64,000 nucleotides of DNA from Myxococcales bacterium (lineage in GTDB: Bacteria > Myxococcota_A > Polyangia > Haliangiales > Haliangiaceae). Below are positions 18,717-27,456 of the stretch, one piece after another (within the stretch, counting starts at the first letter, position 1; each line of letters opens with the position of its first letter). The notes below the pieces were generated by a model. It worked only from the letters and a program-made list of their open reading frames with translations, did not search any database and had not been told where the DNA came from. The translations under genes and the position numbers were made by a program. Location: positions 1 to 64,000 of the forward strand of contig JADKKI010000040.1 in NCBI GenBank assembly GCA_016720595.1, written 5' to 3'.

Positions 18717-21474
18717 ATGCCGGGACCCTCGAAAGTCATCGTGCTCGATCCCGATGCGCGGGCCGGCCGGCAGGTCCAGCTCGGGTTGTCGCGGGAAGGC
18801 GTGCGCTCGGCCATCGCCCCGGTCGACGGGCCAGGGCTCGAGATCGCCACGGAGGACGCCGGGCTCGTGATCGTCGGCGGCACCGACGGCCGGGCCCTCG
18901 ATCTGCTGCGCAAGACCCGCCTGCTCCTCGACGAGCACAAGCTCGAGATCCCCATCGTGTTCACGGGCCGAGGTGTGCGCCGGACCGACGCGGAGGCGGC
19001 CGGGGCCGACGAGGTCGTGCTGCTCCCGGCGTTCCTCCGGGACGTGGTGACCATCGGACGCCTGCTGCTGCTCCGGCGGACCGAGGGTCAGCGCGCCCAG
19101 CTCGTGGGGTCGCTGGCCGAGACCACCGGGGTGTTCCCCCTGGTGCGCGCTCTCGCGGCACTCGGGCGAAGCGCGGTGCTGACCCTGATCCGGGGGCTCC
19201 GGCGCGGCGAGATCCGGTTCTTCCACGGCGAGGTGACCTCGGCGCAGGTCGGGCTGATCCACGGCCAGGCAGCGTTCCACCAGCTCCTCCTGTGGACCGA
19301 GGCGCGGTTCGAGTTCCACCACGAGGACGTGGTCCGGCGGCAGCAGATCCCGCTCTCGCCCGAGGAGCTGTTCCTCGATGCGGAGCGGTTCCTCGTGGGC
19401 GTGCGTGACTCGAGCGGGCAGCTGTCGCCTTCGATGGTCCTCGAGCAAGATGTCCAGCGCGTCCAGTCCCTGGGCAAGCAGATCCCGACGGAGGTCCATG
19501 GCGTGCTCCGGATGTTCGATGGGCACCGCGTGCTCGCCGACATCCTCGAGGATTCGCCGTACCGCGTGTTCGAGACGCTCCGGGTGGCCCAGCGCGCGTG
19601 CGATGTGGGCCTGTTGCGCGTGGTCGATGGGCAGAAGCCGAAGGCGACGTGGCGGGCGGTGCTCGCGATCGAGGAGTGGCTGGTCGGCAGCGACCGCGAT
19701 GCCGTGATCCAGCGGACGCAAGCCGCGTCGGACAGCGGACCGATCCCCGCCGCGCGCGATTCGTCCCAGAAGGTCAAGGGCGGCAAGCGCAAGCGGAAGC
19801 AGAAGAAGCGCGTGCCCACGCCCGCGTCAACGCCGGCGGTTCAGACCAAGCCCGACATCGATTGGGGCGCGCTCGTCCCCCGGGTCGTCGGTGCGGAGGT
19901 CGGTTCGCTGTCGGGTGTGGTCCCCGCATCACAGGCCTCCGGCGAGATCGAGCTCCCCACCCGCGGTGCGGCGCGCGAGAAGCTCGAGGCGCTGATGGAC
20001 ACGGAGAAGCGCGAGCGCATCTTCGCCAAGGACATCGGACTCGAGGCCAAGGTCGTGTTCGACGAGGGCGACGATCAGGCGAAGGCCGCCGAGGAGAAGG
20101 CCGCGGCGAACGCCAAGGCCGACGCTGACAAGCTCGCCGCCGACGCCAAGGCCAAGGCCGCCGAGGAGAAGGCCGCGGCGAACGCCAAGGCCGACGCTGA
20201 CAAGCTCGCCGCCGACGCCAAGGCCAAGGCCGACGCTGACAAGCTCGCCGCCGACGCCAAGGCCAAGGCCGACGCTGACAAGCTCGCCGCCGACGCCAAG
20301 GCCAAGGCCGACGCTGACAAGCTCGCCGCCGACGCCAAGGCCAAGGCCGACGCCGACAAGCTCGCCGCCGACGCCAAGGCCAAGGCCGCCACCAAAGCTC
20401 GCCGCCGACGCCAAGGCCAAGGCCGACGCCGAGGCCACCGCGAAGGCGAAGGCCGACGCCGAGACCCGAGAGGCCGCGGCCGTCCGGCTCCGCGAGCAAG
20501 CCGAGGCGCGCGCGGATGCCGAGGACGCCAAGCTCCGCGCCGAGGCGACCGAGTGGGCGAAGCAGCAGGCCGCGGCGCGGGCCAAGGCCGCCGACGATCA
20601 GGCCCGGGAGGCCGAGGAGCTCGCGAAGCGGCTCGCCGACGCCAGGGCGCAGGTCGAGGCGGTCAGCCGCGCAAAGGTCGTCGCCGAGGACGAAGCGGAC
20701 TCGTCCGAGGAGACGATGTGGCGCGAGGCCAAGGCGCGGGCGCTCGCCGCCGACGCAGAGGATGCCAGGCGTGCCGCCGCGCAGGCAGCTGCCGGCGTCG
20801 TCGTGGGCTCGACGGAGAGCGGCTCGAAGCCGGTCAAGGAGCTCCGCTCGCCGGGCATCGTCGTCAGCGAGACCGAGACGGCGACCGTGACCGTGCACGA
20901 GCACATCACCGTGGACACCACGATCAACACCGCCCGCGTGACCTCGGAGTCGCTCGCCACGATCTCCAGCTCGGCGCCGGAGGAGCTCGCCGACGAGCCC
21001 TCGGACGGGATCGTGCGTCAGGTGTCGTCCGTGGAGACCGCGCCGGTGCGGCGCCCTCCGCCCGGCGAGATTCCTCCCGATGATCGCCCCGAGGCGCGGA
21101 AGGGCGAGATCTCGACGGCGTCTCGCGCGAAGCGGGGCACGCAGGAGCCGCCCTCGGCCGAACCCTCGATCCTCGTCGGTGATCTCGCCGCGGCGCACGG
21201 CGCGATCAGCGCGGTGGTCGCCGCGCAGGCCGCGGCACCGGTGTCCAAGGACATCGCCGCGCCGGCGCGCGAGCTCGCGGTCGCCGAGGTTCGCAAGGAC
21301 GCGGTCCACGCATTCTCCGACGCCGAGGAGGAGTTCTTTCGCGCCGGCGCCGACAAGACCGGCAAGGTGCCGCTGCTGCCGCCGACCGAGACCTTCGATG
21401 ATCTCGACGAGGGCTATCAGCCGGTCGGGTTCTGGGATCGCCTGCGCGGCAAGAAGCCGCCGAACACGAAGTAG
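18717..21474 (+). pseudogene. DUF4388 protein with degenerate receiver and TolA-like repeats, frameshifted
   Basis: Residues 1-115 resemble a receiver domain ([26 protein letters not shown]). A DUF4388/PATAN-like domain follows (GSLAETTGVFPLVRALAALGRSAVLTLI, FFHGEVTSAQVG), then a Lys-rich linker and a long Ala/Lys/Asp helix made of 13-residue repeats. Near 20391-20397 (an extra A in ACCAAAGC) the frame slips: the upstream frame runs to a stop at 21083 as Arg-rich nonsense, while the repeat pattern and a sensible C-terminus (EEEFFRAGADKTGKVPLLPPTETFDDLDEGYQPVGFWDRL) continue in another frame to 21474. One base restores about 919 aa. DUF4388 proteins in myxobacteria are linked to motility and signalling by context only. 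Confidence 0.75.
20118..20396 (+). repeat. 39-bp tandem repeats inside the DUF4388 gene
   Basis: About six near-identical copies of a 39-bp unit encode ADADKLAADAKAK, preceded by two longer AEEKAAANAK variants. The apparent frameshift is at the end of the array, where slippage or misassembly is most likely. Confidence 0.85.
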
Positions 21475-21479
21475 CTGCT

Positions 21480-21497
21480 GCGGCCGTCGCAGGCCGC
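21480..21497. terminator. Short hairpin between convergent genes
   Basis: GCGGCC-6 nt-GGCCGC forms a 6-bp stem in the 29-bp gap between the stops at 21474 and 21504. No T-run follows, so function as an intrinsic terminator is uncertain. Confidence 0.35.
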
Positions 21498-21503
21498 GGC
21501 CCG

Positions 21504-22115
21504 CTACGGGGCGTCCCAGTTGACCTGCAGCCCGCCGCGCTCGCCGCTGATCCGGAGCCGCACCTGCTTCACGTCGGGGCCGAGGATGTTCGCCTCGCGT
21601 GGGAACCTGACAATGTACGCCGTCGCGAAGTCACCGAACGCCGGAAACTCGGAGCGCACGACGAAGGCCGGGCGCTTGTCCCGCACGATCTCGAGCGGGA
21701 CGATCTCGTTACCGTCGGGGCCCAGCAACACCACGCGCCACACGCTCTTCTTGCCGCGATCGAGATCGTTCTCGCGGCGATCCCAGGTCGTGACCATCAG
21801 CTCGAGCTCGTACGGCCCCGCGGCATCGGCCTGCGCCTGCGCGATCCGCTGCGCCTTGGCCTCGCCGACCAGACCGCGGTTCTTGGCATCCTTCTCCGCG
21901 TGCGCGGCATGCCACTCCGGTGACTTGAGCGTCGCCGAAAGCTCCATCACCTCTTGATACGAGCCGCGCAGCACCGCCGAGCGCGTCCACTCCTGCGTCA
22001 CCGTGACGTAGTCACCCGCGCGCGGAGGCCACTCGCCCGCGAGTCGCACGCGCGGATCCGCCGCGCCGCAGGCGACCGCGAACGAGACCAGGAGGATCGC
22101 GACGAAGCGGGTCAT
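21504..22115 (-). CDS. Lipoprotein of unknown function, coupled to pyrE
   Basis: A lipoprotein signal (MTRFVAILLVSFAVAC) opens the 203-aa protein. The body starts with a small beta domain (GDYVTVTQEWTRSAVLRGSYQEVMELSATLKSPEW), has a central helix (AHAEKDAKNRGLVGEAKAQRIAQAQAD), and continues with a beta-rich part (YELELMVTTWDRRENDLDRGKKSVWRVVLLGPDGNEIVPLEI). The ATG overlaps the pyrE stop (ATGA), so it is translated from the pyrE transcript, although a functional link is not obvious. I know such proteins only as uncharacterised myxobacterial lipoproteins. Confidence 0.78.
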   Translation of the reverse strand: MTRFVAILLVSFAVACGAADPRVRLAGEWPPRAGDYVTVTQEWTRSAVLRGSYQEVMELSATLKSPEWHAAHAEKDAKNRGLVGEAKAQRIAQAQADAAGPYELELMVTTWDRRENDLDRGKKSVWRVVLLGPDGNEIVPLEIVRDKRPAFVVRSEFPAFGDFATAYIVRFPREANILGPDVKQVRLRISGERGGLQVNWDAP

Positions 22116-22693
22116 TTGTCGGGGAGGAAATCGCGTCGAGTGAACAGCGTGGTCAGTGGTGTCTCGGCGAGCACGGCCTCGCGCCCGCCCTCGAGCCGAT
22201 CGACCAACCCCACCGCATGCAGCACGACCAGACCGGCGCCGCGGGCGCGCTCGATCGCGCGCAGCGTGGACGCCCCCGTCGTGATCACGTCCTCGAGGAT
22301 CACCACCGGCGCGCCCTCGGGGAGCTTGGTGCTCTCGACCCACTGCCCGGTGCCGTGCCCCTTGGGCTCCTTGCGCACGAGGAACGCAGCGCGAGGGCGA
22401 CCTAGCTGAAAGGATAGGATCGAGGTCGCGGTGGCGAGCGGATCGGCGCCCATCGTGAGTCCACCGACCGCGACGGCCTTCGGGGCGACCTCGTCGATCA
22501 CCTGGTGGAACAGATCGCCGATCAGCGCCGCGCCCTCGGCATCGAGGCTGACCTGCTTGCAGTCGATGTAGAAGTTCGACTTCAGCCCCGAGGACAACGT
22601 GACCTCGCGCTCCTGGAACGCACGCACCCGCAGCAGCTCGAGCAGGCGCCCTCGCTTGCTCGCGAAGCCCGGTCGATCGAGCAGTGTCTGCAT
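22112..22693 (-). CDS. pyrE: Orotate phosphoribosyltransferase
   Basis: PyrE joins orotate to PRPP to make orotidine 5'-phosphate in de novo pyrimidine synthesis. The 193-aa protein contains the substrate loop LSSGLKSNFYIDCKQ, the catalytic-loop lysines in VRKEPKGHGTG, and the PRPP-binding motif VVILEDVITTGAST. The start MQTLLDRPGF at 22693 gives the usual length and has a TAGCGT box 8 nt upstream; the frame extends to 22789 without family similarity. It diverges from gshA. No other pyrimidine gene is in view. Confidence 0.92.
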   Translation of the reverse strand: MQTLLDRPGFASKRGRLLELLRVRAFQEREVTLSSGLKSNFYIDCKQVSLDAEGAALIGDLFHQVIDEVAPKAVAVGGLTMGADPLATATSILSFQLGRPRAAFLVRKEPKGHGTGQWVESTKLPEGAPVVILEDVITTGASTLRAIERARGAGLVVLHAVGLVDRLEGGREAVLAETPLTTLFTRRDFLPDK

Positions 22694-22701
22694 GTGTGGC
22701 G

Positions 22702-22707
22702 ACGCTA
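22702..22707 (-). promoter_or_regulatory. -10 box (TAGCGT) for pyrE
   Basis: It lies 8 nt upstream of the chosen pyrE ATG (22693) with no ribosome site between, supporting that start. Confidence 0.4.
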
Positions 22708-22822
22708 CCACGGCCCACCTGCGCAACGGATTGTTCGCGCCCCGCGGCGAATATAGCGGGCGTGCATGGGGCCGGGTCAATTGACGCACCGCAGATCACC
22801 CCATAGAGTGCGCGAACCCCCG

Positions 22823-24169
22823 GTGCATCTCGTCGACGCAGCTGAAGATGTTCCGGTTCGGTCAACGGCCGAGCTGGTCGAGTACTTCTCGACCGCAGGC
22901 AAGCCCGCGTCGGCGTGGCGCGTTGGCACCGAGCACGAGCTGATCGGCGTGATCCGAGACACCGGTGAGGCCCCGCCCTACGAGGGGCCGCACGGGATCG
23001 GCGCCCTGTTCGCGAAGTTCGCTGCCAACAGCGGCACGCCGGTGATCGAGCGCGGCCACATGATCGCCCTGTCTCGTGCAGATGCTCAGCTCACGATCGA
23101 GCCGGGCGGTCAGTTCGAGCTCGCCGGGCGCCCGGTGGCCGACGATCGAGACTTCGCCGCGGATCTGAAGGCGTACATCGCCGAGCTCGGCGTGGCCTCC
23201 AAGGAGCTCGGGATCGCGTGGCTGTCCGCTGGGCTGCGGCCGTTCGGTGGGCGCGCGAACGTCCCGTGGATGCCGAAGCAGCGCTACGAGGTGATGCGCG
23301 CATACATGCCCACGGTCGGCACGCGCGGCCTGGACATGATGCTGCGCACGGCCACGGTGCAGGCGAACCTCGATTTCGCCGACGAGGCCGATGCCGCCGC
23401 CAAGCTGCGCTGCCTGTACTCGAACACGTCGCTCCTCACGGCGCTGTGGGCCGCCTCCCCGATCGTCGAGGACAAGGTCAGCGGCTATCAGTCGTACCGC
23501 GCGTGGATCTGGCGAGACACCGACAACGCCCGCGCCGGCCTGCTCCCGTTCATGTTCGAGCGCGAGGACGTGTTCACGGCGTACACCGAGTGGGCGCTCG
23601 ACGTGCCGATGTACTTCGTCTACCGCAACGGCTACGTGCCGGTGCCCGCCGGCCTGACGTTCCGCACGTTCTTCCGCGATGGTTGGAACGGCGAGCGCGC
23701 CACCCGCTCCGACTGGGCGATGCACCTGTCGACGCTGTTCCCCGAGGGCCGCCTCAAGAAGTTCATCGAGGTGCGCGGCTGCGATTGCGGCTCGATCGAG
23801 ATGATCGCCGCGCTGTCCCCGATGATGCGCGGCCTCCTGTACGACACGGCCGCGCGCACCGCCGCGATCGCCCTGCTCGCCAAGCTCACGTACGCCGAGC
23901 GCCAGCAGCTCGCCGCCGATGTGCCCATGCAGGGCTTCGCCGCGCAGGCCGGCGGCCACTCGGTGGGAGATCTCGCCGCGGAGCTCGTGCGGATCGCGAC
24001 GGATGGGCTCGGCCGCGTGGCGCCCGAGGCGCTCCCGCTCCTCGCGCCGGTGCAGGAGATCGCGGCCACGCGCCGCACGCAGGCGGATCGCATGATCGAG
24101 CTGTGGCAGCAGCATGAGGGCGATCGCCCGGCGCTGATCGCTGCGCTCGCGCAGCCCGGCCTGGCCTGA
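22823..24169 (+). CDS. gshA: Glutamate--cysteine ligase (plant/EgtA-type GshA)
   Basis: The ligase makes gamma-glutamylcysteine, the first step to glutathione, from Glu, Cys and ATP. The type-2/plant-like signature is present: WRVGTEHELIGV, PSEGG-like TIEPGGQFELAG, GLRPFGG, MLRTATVQANLDF, RAWIWRDTDNARAG, and FRTFFRDGWNG, with LKKFIEVRGCDCGS near the end. The length (about 448 aa) is typical. There is no ATG at the start; GTG at 22823 (13 nt after a TAGAGT box) is preferred, with GTG at 22808 as the alternative. It supports the presence of glutathione for the GST in this window. Confidence 0.9.
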   Translation: MHLVDAAEDVPVRSTAELVEYFSTAGKPASAWRVGTEHELIGVIRDTGEAPPYEGPHGIGALFAKFAANSGTPVIERGHMIALSRADAQLTIEPGGQFELAGRPVADDRDFAADLKAYIAELGVASKELGIAWLSAGLRPFGGRANVPWMPKQRYEVMRAYMPTVGTRGLDMMLRTATVQANLDFADEADAAAKLRCLYSNTSLLTALWAASPIVEDKVSGYQSYRAWIWRDTDNARAGLLPFMFEREDVFTAYTEWALDVPMYFVYRNGYVPVPAGLTFRTFFRDGWNGERATRSDWAMHLSTLFPEGRLKKFIEVRGCDCGSIEMIAALSPMMRGLLYDTAARTAAIALLAKLTYAERQQLAADVPMQGFAAQAGGHSVGDLAAELVRIATDGLGRVAPEALPLLAPVQEIAATRRTQADRMIELWQQHEGDRPALIAALAQPGLA

Positions 24170-24178
24170 GCGCGCGGA

Positions 24179-26635
24179 CTACTCGTCGTCTTCGAACTGG
24201 ATCAGCACGCCACCATCCGTCGTCGCGCGCTCCGGGAGCTTCCCCTTGGCCTGAGACGGCGCGCGCTGCGAGATGCGCTGTGACGGCGCACGCTGCGACG
24301 GCCGAGGTTCGAGCCGCTCGTGCGGCACCGAGAGATCGTCGAGATCGACGTCGAGCGCCTCGAGCGCCGTCTCGAGATCGTAACCATCGTCGCCGGGCTG
24401 CGGCTGCGGCTGCGCCTGAGGCTGTGGCGATGCCGGCCGCCGGCCGCGACGTGCGGGGACCTGGCTCTCCTCCACATCGCTCTCGTCGAACGAGCGCGCC
24501 GGGAACCCCGGGTACGATTCGTCGGCGGGCGCGTAGGCTCGGCCACCCTCGTAGCCCGTGTGCGGCGCATCGAACGTCACGTCCGCCGGCGGGAGCACGC
24601 CCGCGATCGTGTACTGGCTGTCGGCGTCGAGGTCGTCGGGATTCCCCGTCGGCCCGTCGTCCTCGAACGCCGCGAGGGCATGCCCCGCGCTCATCTCGCG
24701 TGCATCGAGCTCGCCCAGGCGTGCATCGAGCTCCGAGAAGCTCGCGTCGTGGCGGCCCTGTGCGTACCCACGCGGCGGAGCGGGCTCGGCGTCCAGATCC
24801 CGATCCAGATCCGGATCGAGACCCGGATCGGGTGCAGCCTCGAACTCGTCGCTGAGGTCGAGCCGCGACACGAAGTCGGCGATCGAGGGCCGGGGCTCGG
24901 GCTCGACCGGGGCCTCGATCTGGGGCTCGGCTTCGGCTTCCGGCTCGGCGATCCGCTGGCCGCCCGACACGTCGGCCTCGCCGTGCGAAGCGAGCAGATC
25001 GGCGTCATCGGCGTCGGCCTCGGCGAGGATCTCGAACTCGTCGATCTCCTCGAGATCCTCGACCTCGTGGTCCGCCTGATCGTGGGGCTCCTCGTTCGCC
25101 GCCTCGGTGCCCGGCTCATCAGGGACGATCTCGGCCTGCAGCAACATCGGCGCCTGGGCAGGCGCCTGGGCGGGCGCCTCGGGCAGCGCATACGCCCCGC
25201 TGATCCCGAGGTCGTCGGCCTCGGCCTCTGCTTCGGCCTCCGCGAGGTGGGCGTCGAGGCTGCGCTCGAGATCGGCGGCCGCGCCGGGCTCGGTGACGAA
25301 CGCCGCCTGGTGCTCGAAGCCGGGGGCCTCGGGCATCGCGCCGATCATCGTGTGTTCGACCTCCTCGTAATCGTCTTCGCCGAGCTGGTGGATCTCGTCG
25401 GCGATCTGATCGGGCTCGACCTCGCGCGCCGAGTGCTCGCGCGCCTCGAACGCAGCGGGATCGACGTCATCGTCGATCAGCGGAGTCGCAGGATCCGTGA
25501 TGATGTCCGCGGGCGTCTGCGGCGCGGTGTGCACCGGGCCCGAGTCCTCGTCGTCGACGAACGTCGGCAGCGCGCCCGAGAACGTGGGCGCCGGCAGCGG
25601 CGCGTCGATCTGGGTCTCGAGCGCCGGGGCCACGGGCTCGAGCTCCGGCGCAGGCTCGGCCTGCTTCGCGATCATCGGCTCGCGTGCAGGCTCGGGTGCC
25701 GGTTCGGGTGCAGGGTCGGCCTGCTTCGCGATCACCGGCGCGGGCTCTGCGGCGGGAACCGCGACCGTGACCGGCGGCGTGGCCCAGCGCGCGCTGCGAT
25801 CCTTCTTGTTGATCGCCTTCCCGCCGAGCTGCCGTGCGAGCTCCGCGGATGCCGCCTCGATGCTGATCTCGAGGGGCGCCGCCGCGACCTCGCGCAGCGC
25901 CTCGAGCTCCGCATCGAGATCGCCACCGGCGAGCGCACGCGCGCGCGCGATCACCTTGCCGACATCGATGTCGTCGTCGAGCCCGGGCCCGCTGACGACA
26001 CTCACGATCGGCCCCGAGGCGCTCTCGATCACCTCGTGCACCGCGGGCCGCTTCCTGCGCGCCGGCTCGGGCGACAGCGCCTCGACGACATTGAGCTTCG
26101 CGATCGCGATCGGCCCCGACTGGCGCCGCGGCGCCGTGAGCAGCGCCTCGGATGGACCGCTGTCGAGGTTCTGCACCGGCGCGGGAACCGCTGCGGTCGT
26201 GGAGTGCTTGACCTGCGTGTCCACCACCTCGGCGCGGCGCGCGGCGTCGATGTCGGCGGGCATCGGGATGCCCACCTCGGGCAGCGAGAGCTGCTTGCGG
26301 CGCTCGAGCATCCGCAGGATGACCTCGCGGCTCTCGCGGGTCACCCGCATCAGCTCGATCGCCATCCCGAACGCGGCGCGCGGCGCGGCCGGATCCGGCG
26401 CCTTCGCGGCCTTGACGCGCCCGAGGCCGACCAGCACCGGCGTGTCGTCCGCGATCCGGAGCTCGAACTTCACCTCGGCGCCCACCGGCTGCAGCGACTT
26501 GGTCGGCAGGAACAGACCCGACTTGCCGACGTTGGGCGCGAACCGCTGCACCATCGACTCGACGTCGTCGTAGCGCAGCTTGATCCGGAGCACGACCGGA
26601 GCGGGTCGTGGCCCGCTGGGTTCGTCGGCGGCCAT
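24179..26635 (-). CDS. PilZ-domain protein with long acidic disordered tail
   Basis: Residues about 15-125 form a PilZ-like domain of the myxobacterial type (KLRYDDVESMVQRFAPNVGKSGLFLPTKSLQPVGAEVKFELRI, GLGRVKAAK, FGMAIELMRVTRESREVILRMLE), where PilZ domains commonly bind cyclic di-GMP; the RxxxR/NxSxxG pair is only partly matched, so binding is uncertain. The remaining 690 residues are Ala/Pro/Glu/Asp-rich and probably unstructured, with several short Arg patches near the end. A good GGGAGGG ribosome site precedes the ATG. Its stop lies 9 bp from gshA's end on the other strand. Motility or scaffold roles are typical of the family. Confidence 0.8.
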   Translation of the reverse strand: MAADEPSGPRPAPVVLRIKLRYDDVESMVQRFAPNVGKSGLFLPTKSLQPVGAEVKFELRIADDTPVLVGLGRVKAAKAPDPAAPRAAFGMAIELMRVTRESREVILRMLERRKQLSLPEVGIPMPADIDAARRAEVVDTQVKHSTTAAVPAPVQNLDSGPSEALLTAPRRQSGPIAIAKLNVVEALSPEPARRKRPAVHEVIESASGPIVSVVSGPGLDDDIDVGKVIARARALAGGDLDAELEALREVAAAPLEISIEAASAELARQLGGKAINKKDRSARWATPPVTVAVPAAEPAPVIAKQADPAPEPAPEPAREPMIAKQAEPAPELEPVAPALETQIDAPLPAPTFSGALPTFVDDEDSGPVHTAPQTPADIITDPATPLIDDDVDPAAFEAREHSAREVEPDQIADEIHQLGEDDYEEVEHTMIGAMPEAPGFEHQAAFVTEPGAAADLERSLDAHLAEAEAEAEADDLGISGAYALPEAPAQAPAQAPMLLQAEIVPDEPGTEAANEEPHDQADHEVEDLEEIDEFEILAEADADDADLLASHGEADVSGGQRIAEPEAEAEPQIEAPVEPEPRPSIADFVSRLDLSDEFEAAPDPGLDPDLDRDLDAEPAPPRGYAQGRHDASFSELDARLGELDAREMSAGHALAAFEDDGPTGNPDDLDADSQYTIAGVLPPADVTFDAPHTGYEGGRAYAPADESYPGFPARSFDESDVEESQVPARRGRRPASPQPQAQPQPQPGDDGYDLETALEALDVDLDDLSVPHERLEPRPSQRAPSQRISQRAPSQAKGKLPERATTDGGVLIQFEDDE

Positions 26636-26698
26636 GGCTGGCCCTCCCTGGAGAGCCGGCGGTAAGTATCCCGCCCCGAGGGGGACGGGGTCAAACGG

Positions 26699-27337
26699 CT
26701 ATTGGACCGACCAGCTGCCGCCGATGGTCACGTAGACCCCGTTACGCTGCTCGTAGCGTGGCTCGACCCAGCGATACCCCGCGCGCTCGCGCTCGTAGTG
26801 GCCCGGCGTCCACGCCCACTCACCGTCCCGCCAGTCGTACTGGCCGCGGACCCAGATGAACCCGGAGCGCGGCTGCCACTGCTCCTGGCGGATCGCGGGC
26901 GGCGCCATGGTGGGCTCCATGACGACCCAGTCTCCACCGACGGAGACGTACTCGCCACCGCGGAGCTCCCAGCTGACCGGCCGCCAGCGATGGCCCCGGC
27001 GCTCGCGCTCGTAGCGCCCGGTGTTCCACGCCCACTCGTAGCCGTTCCAGTCCCACCGGCCATCGACCCAGACGTAGCCGCGACGATTGTCGTGGCGCTC
27101 GACGCGGATCGCGGGTGGTGCCTGCATCGCGCGGCGCCGCTCGCGGCGGTCCTGCCGGTCTTCGCGGCGGTCCTGGCGGTCCTCGCGCCGCTCGCGCCGG
27201 TCGTCCCGGCGGTCTTCGCGGCGTTCCTGGCGGTCCTCGCGGCGATCACGACGATCGCGGCGATCCGCCAGCGCGGGCGTCGCCGTGGCGACCACCACGA
27301 GACCGAGCAGCATGGAGACGAGTCTTGGATGCTTCAT
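26699..27337 (-). CDS. Secreted protein with Arg/Asp repeats and WxxGxW-type repeats
   Basis: A signal peptide (MKHPRLVSMLLGLVVVATATPALA) precedes about 55 residues of RRDRRED/RQERRED repeats, highly charged and probably helical or extended. Then come four YVWVDGRWDW/WNTGRYERER/WAWTPGHYERER repeats, the WXXGXW (YXWGXW) repeat found in many secreted proteobacterial proteins of unknown role. The DNA of the charged part is a 15-bp-periodic repeat (about 27130-27290). The frame is open upstream of 27337, but the signal peptide fixes the start. Periplasmic or surface location is expected. Confidence 0.8.
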   Translation of the reverse strand: MKHPRLVSMLLGLVVVATATPALADRRDRRDRREDRQERREDRRDDRRERREDRQDRREDRQDRRERRRAMQAPPAIRVERHDNRRGYVWVDGRWDWNGYEWAWNTGRYERERRGHRWRPVSWELRGGEYVSVGGDWVVMEPTMAPPAIRQEQWQPRSGFIWVRGQYDWRDGEWAWTPGHYERERAGYRWVEPRYEQRNGVYVTIGGSWSVQ

Positions 27338-27456
27338 GATTCCTCTCGACGTCACGGACGCACCGATGAGACTAACGCGATTCACGATCGTCCGGACGTG
27401 AACCAATGTTGCGCAGGAAACCACCTACACGAGGAATTGCGCGGGGTTCACACACC

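Noticed and set aside
24320..26665. 781-codon plus-strand frame
   Set aside because: Complement of the PilZ gene's low-complexity acidic tail.
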